DNA from: Aestuariispira ectoiniformans
Lineage (GTDB): Bacteria > Pseudomonadota > Alphaproteobacteria > UBA8366 > Aestuariispiraceae
Assembly: GCF_025136295.1 (NCBI RefSeq)
Contig: NZ_CP062788.1
Location: 2,336,501-2,400,500, forward strand
Direction: 5' to 3'
DNA length: 64,000 nt
Below are positions 8,894 to 19,500 of this stretch, piece by piece. Below the pieces are notes generated by a model that was given only the letters and a program-made list of their open reading frames with translations, searched no databases and had not been told where the DNA came from. Position 1 is the stretch's first letter, and every line of letters starts with the position of its first letter. The position numbers and the translations under genes were made by a program.

Positions 8894-11800
8894 TGAAGGA
8901 AAGCAGACAGGAATACCTCGATCTGGGCAGTCTTGCCGGGCTTATTGATGTGGCATGTAAAGACGGGATCAAAATTACGGCGGAAGCAGGAGAAATCAGA
9001 CTGCGTTACGCGGATGGGGCGCTAACCGACGAAATGCGTAACCGGCTGCGCAATGCCAAAGAGGACCTTGTTGCCTTCTTCGATAAAATCGAAAGGGTCG
9101 AAGAGGTGTCTTATGCCCAGAGGCGCTTGGCCGTTTTGGAAGAGTTCGGTTCGCTGGGTGGCGCCTTTGTAATTTCAATAGCACTGCGAGTTGAAGGGAG
9201 CCTTGATACGCAACGCCTGTCACGGGCCTGGGACAGTGTTGTGGCGCGGCATGAAAGCCTCAGAACAATTGTTGTGCGCACAGCAGAGGAATACCGACAA
9301 GTCATCGCGAGGAGGGGGGGAGCGCTTGAGGTAATTGCCCTGGAAGATGAGGTGTCGGCACATGACTTGCTGCAGGACAGGATGTCTGCGCCGTTCGCCA
9401 GGCCGGATGTGCCGCCGGTTCGGGCCTGTGCCATATCTATTCCCGGTGATGTAACGCTCTTTGGTGTGGCCATGCACCACAATATCGGTGATGCATGGTC
9501 ATTGCGCATCCTGGCCCGCGACCTGATGTCTGCATATGAGGCGGACCACGGGTCGACTGTCATTGCACCTGCCCCGCGTTATTGCGAGCAGGTTCGCAGA
9601 GAGCGGCGCATGTTGTCCGGCGAGGCGGGTGTTGAACTGAGGGCTTTTTGGCGAGAAGAGCTTAAAAATGCTGTTCCTGTCTGTGATTTACCTACGGACA
9701 GGGGGCGGCCAGCCATTCAGGACTATTCAGGTGCGCTGGTGCGGTCCGTGGTTCCGGCAGTCGTGACCCGAGCATTGACTGATGTGGCGCGGGCGAATGG
9801 GGCAACGCTGTATTCGGTTGTGCTGGCCGCATTCCAGACGTTCCTTGCGCGCTGGTCCGGGCAGGAAGAGGTGTCCATCGGCACGCCGGTCGCCATGCGC
9901 GATGAAACCGGTCTGGAGGACGCAATCGGGTATTATGTAAATACGTTGGTGATGCGCGGTGAAATCGGACACGGCCCCAGTTTTGCCGACCATGTCGCTG
10001 CGACCCAGCGCAAGGTGCTGGATGCCCTTGATCATAAGGCCCTGCCTTTCGAACTGATCGTGAAGGAGGCCGGTGCGGAGCGTGATCCCGGACGCACGCC
10101 ACTTTTCGACGCAATGTTTGTGATGCATGCCTTGCCGGAGGCCAAGGCAGAGGTTTCCGGTTTCTCGATTACGCCAATCCGTACCGACAAAAGCTATGCC
10201 CAGACGGACCTTCATCTTTCGGCCCGACAGGACGCAGAGGGTCTCCATCTGGTGCTGGAATACGCTACTGCGCTTTTTGAGGAAAACACAGCGGAACGCA
10301 TGCTGGCAGCATTTTCCGCGCATCTGGCTGATGCAGCATCACATCCGGAAAGGTCAGTTGAACTGCTGGATATCATGCCGCCCGGCGAACGTGGCGATGT
10401 GGTCGAAAAATATAATACCACGGCTGTACCTCTCAATCATGACCGCCGGATTGAGGAGGTAATTCGTAGCCAGTGTGCCGAAACGCCTGATGCACCCGCC
10501 GTTCGATATGGTTCACGCGTTTTGAGCTATGCGGATTTGAGTGCACGTGTCGATGAAATTGCTGCACGGCTTGCCCGCTGTGGAATTGGGCGAGGGGCAG
10601 TTGTCGGCGTCCTGATGGAACGTTGTGAGGACCTGCCTGCAGTACTTTTGGGCATCATGCAGGCAGGGGCAGCCTATCTGCCGCTTGATCCTGATTTTCC
10701 GGAAGACCGCCTTTCATTTATTGCCGCAGATGCTGGCGCTGATGCGATTGTTGCAATGTCGCGACTTCGTGACTGGTTGTCTGTTGAATTGCCGGTCCTG
10801 ACGCTGGAAACGCCGGAAGCGGACCCACAGGGAACCCTCCCGGCCGGGCGTGGCGATGCGAGCCCCGACGATCCGGCTTACGTTATGTATACTTCGGGGT
10901 CGACTGGCCGGCCCAAGGGCGTTGTTGTTGCGCACCGAGGCGTGGTGAACCGGATTCTCTGGATGCAGAAGCGTTTCGGCTTTGGGGGTGAGGACCGAGG
11001 ATTACAAAAGACGCCATTCAGTTTCGACGTTTCGGTTTGGGAAATATTCTGGCCGTTTTTTGCAGGCGCAGAGCTGGTTATTGCCCGGCCTGGCGGCCAT
11101 CGTGATCCGCAATATCTTGCCAAGGTTATTGAGGATACCGGGGTAACCGTCGTCCATTTTGTACCGTCCATGTTACGGCAGTATGTCGCGCTGGCACCTC
11201 AATGTGACAGTGTCCGGCTTGTTGCATGCACGGGCGAGGCGCTTGCCCCGGATCAGCCCGCCGCTGCCTCCGCCGCGTTTCCGTCTGCGCAGGTGGTCAA
11301 TCTATACGGACCAACCGAAGCATCGGTGGATGTCACATATTGGGTGTGTGATTGTGACGGGGATTCTGTGCCTATTGGCCATCCGATGGCGAATGTGGAG
11401 ATCTATATCCTGGATTCCCACAATACAGCCGTCCCAATCGGCGTGGCGGGCGAAATTGCTATTGGCGGCATTTGTCTCGCACAAGGCTACAAAGGACGGC
11501 CGGGCCTGACGGCAGAGCGCTTTGTGCCCAGTCCTTTCGGCAGAGGGGAACGGCTTTACCTTACCGGCGATATCGGCCGCAGAAGGCCTGATGGTGCGAT
11601 TACCTATGTGGGGCGTCGGGATGGCCAGGTAAAAATCCGCGGCAACCGCATTGAGTTGGGTGAGGTTGAAGCGGCAATAGCCGCGCTTGATGGTGTCCAG
11701 GCATGTGCTGTCGCAGCAAAGTCCCATAGCGTCGGTGGCGACCGTCTTGTCGGTTATGTCGTTGGTACCATTGATCTGGAGACCGTGCGCGATGCGCTAC

Positions 11801-13509
11801 GGCATTCCCTGCCTGAGGTCATGATTCCGTCTGTGGTGATGCGGATTGATGCGCTGCCAACGACAACGAGCGGTAAAACCGACCGAAAGGCACTGCCGGA
11901 GCCGGGTGTTGTGGAAAGTGACGCAGGTGCTGTCCCACGCGGAGAGATGGAAGAGAAACTCGCGGCAATATGGTGCGAGGTCCTGGGATGTGAAGTGGTT
12001 GGCCGTGACGACAATTTCTTCAGTCTTGGCGGTGATTCCATTCTGGCTCTGGTTATGGTGTCGAATGCGGCCCGTAATGGCCTGCATATTCCACCGTCGT
12101 TGGTTTTCCGACATCAGACCGTTGCGGCACTTGCCGCTGCCGTTCCAGGGGGGGGCGTGTCGGATTGTCCGGACGATGATCCGCAGGCTGTGCCGCTGTT
12201 ACCCGCACAGCGCTGGTTTCTGGGCCATGAAGCCGCGCAGGCGAATTGGTTCAATCAGTCGCTGACACTGATTCCCTCCCGCAGGCTTGATGCGGAGGAC
12301 GTGTGCTTTGCTGCACAGATGCTTGTGAAACAGCACCCCGCCCTTCGATATGCTTTTGATCATGGTGCGATCATGGCGCGGACCATTGACCCATACGACC
12401 CTTTCGAGGTTGTTGCCGGCGTTACCGATATCCAGCCTGCAATTGAAGAAACCCATCGCACAATGGACCTCGTCGAGGGCCGTCTGTTTGCTGTACGGTT
12501 GCTTGAGCTGCGAGACGGTGGACAGCGGCTTGCCCTCATTGGTCATCACCTTGCCGTGGATGCCGTGTCCTGGCGGTTGCTCGTGGCCGACCTTGAGGCG
12601 TTGATCAAAGAGAAAGACACTTCTCATCTACCGGCTACCCAGTCCCAATCGGCATTTTGCCGTGCAATGGAAATCTGGGCGCGGTCAGAAGATGGGGCGA
12701 CGGCCCATTCCCATTGGAAAGCGTTTGCTTCTGGGGTGATGCCCGTGTTGCGCAGGGATTTTCCTCAGGGCACCAACCTGTACCGCGATCAATGTATCCG
12801 GCATGTGGCCTTCAGCCGGGATGAGACAGATCAGCTTGAAACCAAATCAGACGGAGGCATACAGAACCTGGTTCTTGCCGCACTGGCCGGTGCGCTGTGC
12901 GATTGGTCGGACCAAGACCATGTTTTGATCGCTGTCGAAGGCCATGGCCGCTTGCTGCCAGAGGGGGATGCCGACGTTTCCCGCACGGTGGGATGGTATA
13001 CGAGCTTTCTCCCCGTTCTTCTGACACCGCCTTCTTCGGGCAATGCCCGAATGACCGCCCATGCCGTCGCCCGCCAGATTGATGCAATTCCAGGAGGTGG
13101 TTGTGGATTCGGCGCTTTGGAAGGGGCTTTTGATCTTGTGCCATCGCCAATGGCATCCGTTGAGGTTGCGTTCAACTATTTTGGTCGCAGGGATGCGGGG
13201 ACGGCAGGTGGCTTCTTCACCCTCGCGCCTGAAAAGGACAGTTGCTCAAGGGATCCGGACGGTGCCCGCCCGTTCCTGATCGAGGTAAATGCCTACATTG
13301 AGGACGGCGCTCTTTCTATTGTCCTGGCAACGTCCGACGCCATTCATACCACGGCCAGTGCCGATGCGCTTGCTGCCGATGTCAAAATGCGGATGAGACG
13401 CTTCGCTCTTTCCCGATCCGAGACACCGGCGGCTCCCTCCCAATCCGGCAACTCTGCCCATGAACGTCGTCTTGCCCGGCGGCTTCGTTCTTACGCAGCA
13501 GGAGACTGA
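8893..13509 (+). CDS. NRPS 2: TubC docking-C-A(Ser)-T-E, adds a D-Ser-like residue
   Basis: Single-module synthetase of 1538 aa. I start it at the ATG overlapping the upstream stop (TGATG), with GAGGAG 8 nt before; a GTG three bases earlier is the alternative. Domains: TubC_N docking helices (about 8920-9085), C (9100-10410, HHNIGD), A4 (10420-11910), T4 (11935-12140, LGGDSI, the variant usual before epimerases), E (12170-13440; HHLAVDAVSW, EGHGR, SRTVGWYTSF, FNYFG). The A4 pocket read by eye is DVWHATLVDK, nearest to Ser (DVWHLSLIDK) with two changes, so Ser is likely but not certain. The E domain implies that a D-residue passes to NRPS 3, whose first C domain has a D-donor look. TubC_N domains dock onto the C-terminus of the preceding synthetase, here the Ox end of NRPS 1. 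Confidence 0.95.
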   Translation: MKESRQEYLDLGSLAGLIDVACKDGIKITAEAGEIRLRYADGALTDEMRNRLRNAKEDLVAFFDKIERVEEVSYAQRRLAVLEEFGSLGGAFVISIALRVEGSLDTQRLSRAWDSVVARHESLRTIVVRTAEEYRQVIARRGGALEVIALEDEVSAHDLLQDRMSAPFARPDVPPVRACAISIPGDVTLFGVAMHHNIGDAWSLRILARDLMSAYEADHGSTVIAPAPRYCEQVRRERRMLSGEAGVELRAFWREELKNAVPVCDLPTDRGRPAIQDYSGALVRSVVPAVVTRALTDVARANGATLYSVVLAAFQTFLARWSGQEEVSIGTPVAMRDETGLEDAIGYYVNTLVMRGEIGHGPSFADHVAATQRKVLDALDHKALPFELIVKEAGAERDPGRTPLFDAMFVMHALPEAKAEVSGFSITPIRTDKSYAQTDLHLSARQDAEGLHLVLEYATALFEENTAERMLAAFSAHLADAASHPERSVELLDIMPPGERGDVVEKYNTTAVPLNHDRRIEEVIRSQCAETPDAPAVRYGSRVLSYADLSARVDEIAARLARCGIGRGAVVGVLMERCEDLPAVLLGIMQAGAAYLPLDPDFPEDRLSFIAADAGADAIVAMSRLRDWLSVELPVLTLETPEADPQGTLPAGRGDASPDDPAYVMYTSGSTGRPKGVVVAHRGVVNRILWMQKRFGFGGEDRGLQKTPFSFDVSVWEIFWPFFAGAELVIARPGGHRDPQYLAKVIEDTGVTVVHFVPSMLRQYVALAPQCDSVRLVACTGEALAPDQPAAASAAFPSAQVVNLYGPTEASVDVTYWVCDCDGDSVPIGHPMANVEIYILDSHNTAVPIGVAGEIAIGGICLAQGYKGRPGLTAERFVPSPFGRGERLYLTGDIGRRRPDGAITYVGRRDGQVKIRGNRIELGEVEAAIAALDGVQACAVAAKSHSVGGDRLVGYVVGTIDLETVRDALRHSLPEVMIPSVVMRIDALPTTTSGKTDRKALPEPGVVESDAGAVPRGEMEEKLAAIWCEVLGCEVVGRDDNFFSLGGDSILALVMVSNAARNGLHIPPSLVFRHQTVAALAAAVPGGGVSDCPDDDPQAVPLLPAQRWFLGHEAAQANWFNQSLTLIPSRRLDAEDVCFAAQMLVKQHPALRYAFDHGAIMARTIDPYDPFEVVAGVTDIQPAIEETHRTMDLVEGRLFAVRLLELRDGGQRLALIGHHLAVDAVSWRLLVADLEALIKEKDTSHLPATQSQSAFCRAMEIWARSEDGATAHSHWKAFASGVMPVLRRDFPQGTNLYRDQCIRHVAFSRDETDQLETKSDGGIQNLVLAALAGALCDWSDQDHVLIAVEGHGRLLPEGDADVSRTVGWYTSFLPVLLTPPSSGNARMTAHAVARQIDAIPGGGCGFGALEGAFDLVPSPMASVEVAFNYFGRRDAGTAGGFFTLAPEKDSCSRDPDGARPFLIEVNAYIEDGALSIVLATSDAIHTTASADALAADVKMRMRRFALSRSETPAAPSQSGNSAHERRLARRLRSYAAGD
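8920..9085 (+). other. TubC_N docking domain
   Basis: About 55 N-terminal residues of NRPS 2 show the compact alpha/beta docking pattern: VACKDGIKI, then EIRLRYADGALTDEM and a final helix KEDLVAFF. This fits the TubC_N family that docks consecutive megasynthases. None of the other NRPS proteins whose N-terminus is visible here has it. Confidence 0.8.
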
Positions 13510-13514
13510 GATCG

Positions 13515-16500
13515 ATGCACGACTACCATATGACCCTTACCGAACCCCGTGCAAAAACAGTCACGCTTGCGTTGACGCAGACGCAAGAAGGTCTGCTTTA
13601 TCAATGCCTTCGAGGCGGGAACGATGGCGCATATATGATCGGCGTGCGTGTCCGGATTGATGGGCCCTTTGACTTTGCACGTTTTTCACGGGCCTGGGCC
13701 CAATTGTCGTTACGTCATCAGAGCCTCCGTACCCGATTCCTCTGGAAGGGGCTTCCTGAGCCGGTCCAGGTTGTTTCACCAGATACTGGAAGTGAACCGG
13801 CCTGGCATGACCTTTCGTTACTGAAACCCCAGGACGCAGACGCGCAATGGAACGCACAGATAAGGCAGGCAGAACAGGAGCCTTTTGATCTGGAGAAGGG
13901 GCCGTTGGTCCGCGTGCTTGCGGGTCGCCTTTCATCAGACAGGCACGAACTGTTGGCCGTTTTCCATCACCTCATAGTTGACGGATGGTCGTTGGCTATT
14001 CTGATGGATGAACTGAGTGGCATCTATGCGGACCTGTCAGAAGATCTGCCTCCTTGCGACAGTCCGGCGCCAGACTTCGGGGCATTCGTCGCATTTGAAC
14101 AGGCGCGGGACCGGACAGTAATGCAGCGTTTCTGGTCGGACTACCTGTCCGGAGTTCCTGCGCATGAAGCCAGGCCAAACCAGGAATTTGAGGAAGAGTC
14201 CGGTTCGCGTTGGGGAGAGGTGCGGCTGGCTCTTGATGGGCCTGTGTCCGGGCGGTTTTCGGCATTTCTGAAAAAGCATGCTCTGACCGCGAATACCATT
14301 GCCCATGCCGCATGGTCTGCTTCCCTTGTTTGTGGCGGTGCCGAGGAAGCAGTTTATGGCATGACGGTTTCCGGCCGGCCTCCGGCTCTTGAGAATGCCG
14401 AAAAAACGGTTGGGTTGTTTATCAAGACACTGGCTGTGCGGGGGGTGCCTGAATGGGGTATGCCTGTTGCTGATTGGCTGTCTCAGTTACAGGTCGACCT
14501 TGCAGACCTCAGGGAATATGACGCCATATCGTTAACCGATCTGCACAGCTATGCTGGTCTGGCGCCCGGTGAGGCGCTTTTCGATTCAATTCTTGTTTTT
14601 GAAAATTATCCCGTGCCCGCGCGCCGGGATCGGCTTGGCGCGTTGGCTGTCGGTGATATTTCTATCCGGGAGCGAACACATTACCCGATCACATTATTGG
14701 TGTCGGCTGCAGATGGTCTGTCCTTGCGGCTGATTCACGACCGAGGTCGTGTTACCGATAACCAAGCACAGGCATTGGCTGACGGTTTTCAGGCTTTTGT
14801 GGAAGCCCTGTCCCAGGATGGCGAGCGCAGCGTGGCGGAGGCGCTTTGCGCGGCTCAAGAAAAAATTGAACCGGCTGCGTCATCGGGCGCGGAAGAGGTA
14901 TTTCCCGGTCATGATCGCCGGCTTGAGGATTTGGTGCTGTCACAGGCAGCGTCGACCCCCGATGCGGTTGCGGTGATTTTCGGGAAGGAAGAGAAAAGCT
15001 ATGCATCGCTGGGCAACGGGGTACGGTCCCTGTCGAAGCGCCTGGCTTGCCAGGGGATCGGCCGGGGAGACATTGTCGGTGTCCTGATGGAGCGTTCTCT
15101 GGAGATGCCGGAGGTTCTGCTGGGGATTATGGCATCGGGGGCGGCCTACCTGCCGCTGGACCCGGACCTGCCGGACGATCGCCTTGCCTATATCGTTGAG
15201 GATGCGGATGTGGCAGCGGTCGTCGTGCCGTCGGCCCTTGTTTCCCGTCTGCCGGAAGGCAGGCGGGCCGTGGTCCTGGACCAGCCGGGGGAGGATGGCC
15301 CGGCGAGGCCGGGTGCGCGGTCGGCGGGAGGCCCGGATGACGCAGCCTATGTGATCTATACCTCGGGCTCCACGGGGCGTCCGAAAGGGGTCGTGGTGCC
15401 GCATGACGGTGTTGTGAACCGGATTCTGGCCCTGCAGTCGGATCATTGTCTGGCCGCTACGGACCGGGTTTTGCAGAAGACACCGTTCAGTTTTGACGTT
15501 TCCGTCTGGGAGCTTTTCTGGCCGTTGGTCACGGGGGCCGGTCTGGTGATGGCCAGGCCGGGCGGGCATCGTGACCCGGCCTGGTTGGCAGAAGAGATTG
15601 CCCGCACGGGTGTGAGCGTTGTGCATTTCGTACCATCGATGCTGCGACAGTATACAGCGCAGGCGCCTGCCTCACCGGGCGTGCGGCTGCTGGCCTGCTC
15701 AGGCGAGGCACTGGGCCAGGATCAGCCTGCTGCGGCGCGGTCTGTTTTTCCAGAGGCGGAAATCCGGAATTTCTACGGTCCGACGGAAGCCTCGATCGAG
15801 GTTAGTTCCTGGCGGTGTGAGCCGAAAGCGGAAGGACCTGTTCCGATTGGCCGTGCGATAGCCAATCTCCGTCTTTACGTGATGGATGCGCATGGGCGGG
15901 TCCTTCCGGACGGGGCGTGTGGTGAATTGGTTGTGGCGGGCCCCTGTGTGGCCTCGGGTTATCTGGGGCGGCCCGGTTTGACGGCGGCGCAGTTTGTGCC
16001 GGACCCCTATGGGCCGCCGGGCGCGCGTGCCTATCGAACCGGTGATCTGGTCCGTCGCCGTGGGGATGGCGCATTGGACTATCTGGGCCGGAACGACGGT
16101 CAGGTGAAGGTTCGCGGTCACCGGATCGAGCTTGGCGAGGTCGAGGCTGCCATGGCCGCAGTGGATGGAGTGCGGGAAGTGGCCGCCATTGTGCGGGCCG
16201 ATGGTTCTGATATGGCGCGGCTTGTTGGCTATGTGGTTGGTGGCCCCGGCCCGTCGGCGGTGGCAGAGGAGATGTCGCGGCATTTGCCGGGTTATATGAT
16301 CCCCACGCCCATCATTGAACTGGACGCCATGCCGATGACGGCAAGCGGCAAGACGGACCGCAAGCAACTTCCAGCGCCCGCCGATATATCACAAAGAAAC
16401 AATGACTTGCAGCCTCAGGCTTATAAGGGTCTTGAGGAGCTTGTTGCGTCGATATGGTCTGAAATGCTTGGGGTCGAAGGTGTCGGGCCTAACGATGATT

Positions 16501-19500
16501 TCTTTGCTTTGGGCGGCCATTCGTTGACGGCGACACGGGTGATCGCCGCGGTTCGCGATGCGCTGCAGGTTGAGACACCTTTAAAAAGTGTATTTGCCTA
16601 TCCCCGCCTTGAAGATTTTGCGCGTGCTCTGGCGCAGGACGTGGAGGCTGCGCGCGGTGTCAATTTGCCAAAGATTACGGCGGCAAACTGTGACAGCCGT
16701 CGGGCACTCTCCCATGCGGAGGAGCGGTTATGGTTCCTGCACCAGATGGAAGACCTGGGCGGGGCTTTCAACATTCCTATTGTGAACCGCCTGCGCGGAC
16801 CGGTGGATGCGGGGCGACTGGCAACGGCGCTCTCCCATCTTGCTACACGCCATGAGGCATTTCGCACCCGCTATGTCGAAGAAGACGGCGTGCCGGTTGT
16901 CCTTCTGGATCGAGAGCCTTCTTTCCCGCTGGTTCGGGAGGATATCTCGGATCTGGACCAGGAGGCCATTGATGTCTATGTCGCAGCGTTCCTTGGTGAG
17001 CCTTTCAACCTATCGAAGGGTCCCCTTCATCGTGCCGGTCTGTTTAAGACAGGTCCTGATACATATATATTTGCGGTTGTGCTGCACCATATCGTCGCGG
17101 ATGGCTGGTCGCTTTCCATTCTGTCCTCCGAACTGGAGGAAATTGACGGGGCCTTGGCAGAAAACCGCGATCCCGCGTTCACCGCTATCGAACTGGATTA
17201 CAGCGATGTCGTGGACTGGTCATGCCGACCGGAGGTCGCCACACATATGGACCGGCAGGTGGGCTATTGGCGTGATCGGCTTGCCGGTCTCGACGGTGAA
17301 CTTGACCTTTGGACGGATGTGCCCCGCGCAGACGTACCTGCACATGCGGGCGAGCGTATGCCGATTGCATTGCCGGATTGGCTATCTCGCGAGGTGATTG
17401 CTTTCTGCCGTGCCGAAGGCGTGACGCTGAACATGCTGCTTCTTGCCCTTATCGGCGTTGTGCTTGCGCGCTACAGCGGACAGCAGGAAGTTGCGGTTGG
17501 CTTTCCGGTCGCCGGGCGCAACAGGCGTGAGACGGAGCGCTGTGTCGGTCTGTTCCTCAACACGTTGGTCGCGCGGATTGATACAGCGGGAAATCCCACT
17601 TTTGCCGATCTTCTTTACGCTGTCCGGGAACAGTGCCTTGAGGGCTACGTTCATCAGGATGCCCCCTATGAAAAAGTGGTTGAGGCCTTGCAGCCTGACC
17701 GCACGCTCCACGGGAATGCCCTGTTCCAGGCGATGTTGATCGTTCAGAATGCACCGGAACGGCCCCTGCATCTGTCGGGAATTGAAGTCGATGCCGTTCC
17801 CAGTGGCCATGCCACGGCCAAATATGACCTGACTTTTGAACTGGTTGAAACACCTGGTCATGTTCATGGGATGATTGAATATGCGGCGGTATTCACCCCG
17901 GAAACCATATCGAGGCTGTGGCGTACCATCCTGGCAACGTTGGAAGCGGCCCTTGTTGACCCAACAATGCGGCTGTCTGAATTGGCAGTATTGAACGAAG
18001 CGGATGCTGCCCTTCTTGCCGATTATAATGACGGGGTTACGCCTGAGGCATCACCCGTACACGGGGATTTCTCCGAACTGGTAATGCGGGACCCTGCACG
18101 AATTGCGTTGTCCGGGGTGGGGGAGACCCTGACCTATGGTGATCTGGCGGATCGTTCGAACAGGCTGGCGCATGCCTTGGTCGCGGCGGGGATAGGCCGT
18201 GGGTCTGTTGTTGGACTTGCAATGGACCCCTGCAACGATCTCGTTGTGAGCATTCTTGCGGTATTCAAGGCAGGTGCCGCCTATCTGCCGCTCGATCCTT
18301 CCTATCCTGAGGACCGCCTGCTTTTCACGATTGCTGATAGCCAGGCTGAATTGATCATCGCCAGGAACTGCCCGACGACGGCAGATGTACCTGTTCTTGA
18401 TCTCTGTGATCTTGACCTTCGTGATTATCCGGCGACCTGTCCTGACGTGCCGGTGGGCGCGGATGACATTGCCTATGTACTCTATACGTCAGGGTCCACA
18501 GGCAAACCGAAGGGCGTGCTTGGGACACATGGCGCAATTGCGAGCCGGGTTGCGTGGAACGTGCCTGGGGCGGAAGGGGATGCGTGTTACGCGTTAAAAA
18601 CGTCAATTAACTTCATCGACAGCCTGTGGGAGATATTCACGCCTCTGACCCGGGGAGACCGGTTAACCGTAGTGCCCCGAACCTCTCTTCGTGATCCATT
18701 GGCGTTTGCTGCGCAGATCAATGCTGAAGGCGTCACACGGCTTGTCCTTGTGCCCTCTTTCCTTCGGATGATTCTGGAACTCCCGGATGAGGATCTCGCG
18801 GGGCTGAGGCAGCTTGAGTATATCGTAACCAGCGGCGAGGCATTGCCCAGGCTTCTGGCTGAAGAGGTCAGGGACAGATTGCCGGGTGTCCGGCTTATCA
18901 ATATCTACGGCACGTCTGAATTCTGGGATGCAAGCTATGCCGACGCGATTGGCCCGGGGGGCGAGATTGATGCCGCCAGCATGGGCAGGCCGGTCGCCGG
19001 CATGTGTTTGCACATTCTGGATCAAAATATGCGCCCGGTGCCAGTTGGGGTGCCTGGTGAGATTTATGTCGGCGGGCGCGGTTTGGCGCGCGGTTATGTC
19101 GAAAATGCAGCGGCGACGTCAGAACGCTTCCTGCCTGATCCCTTCTCAATAGTACCGGGAGGACGGTTATATCGGTCGGGGGACCTTGGGCGCATGCGTC
19201 CCGATGGTCAGATCGAATTTGTAGGACGTAGCGATCACCAGGTTAAGGTTCGGGGGCACAGGATAGAACTTGGTGAGATCGAAGCGGTATTGCAGCGCTG
19301 CTCAGGCGTGTTGCAGGCCGTGGCGACGGTCTACGATCGGGGCGACGGGGATCGTCGGCTCGCAGCCTATGTATCTGCACGACCGTCTGTGACGCTGGAT
19401 GTTTCGGAACTGGTCGACACATTGGCGCGCCATCTGCCGCCTGCGGTTCGGCCGGTCATTGTACCGGTTGATGATTTTCCAATGACGCCGTCGGGCAAAA

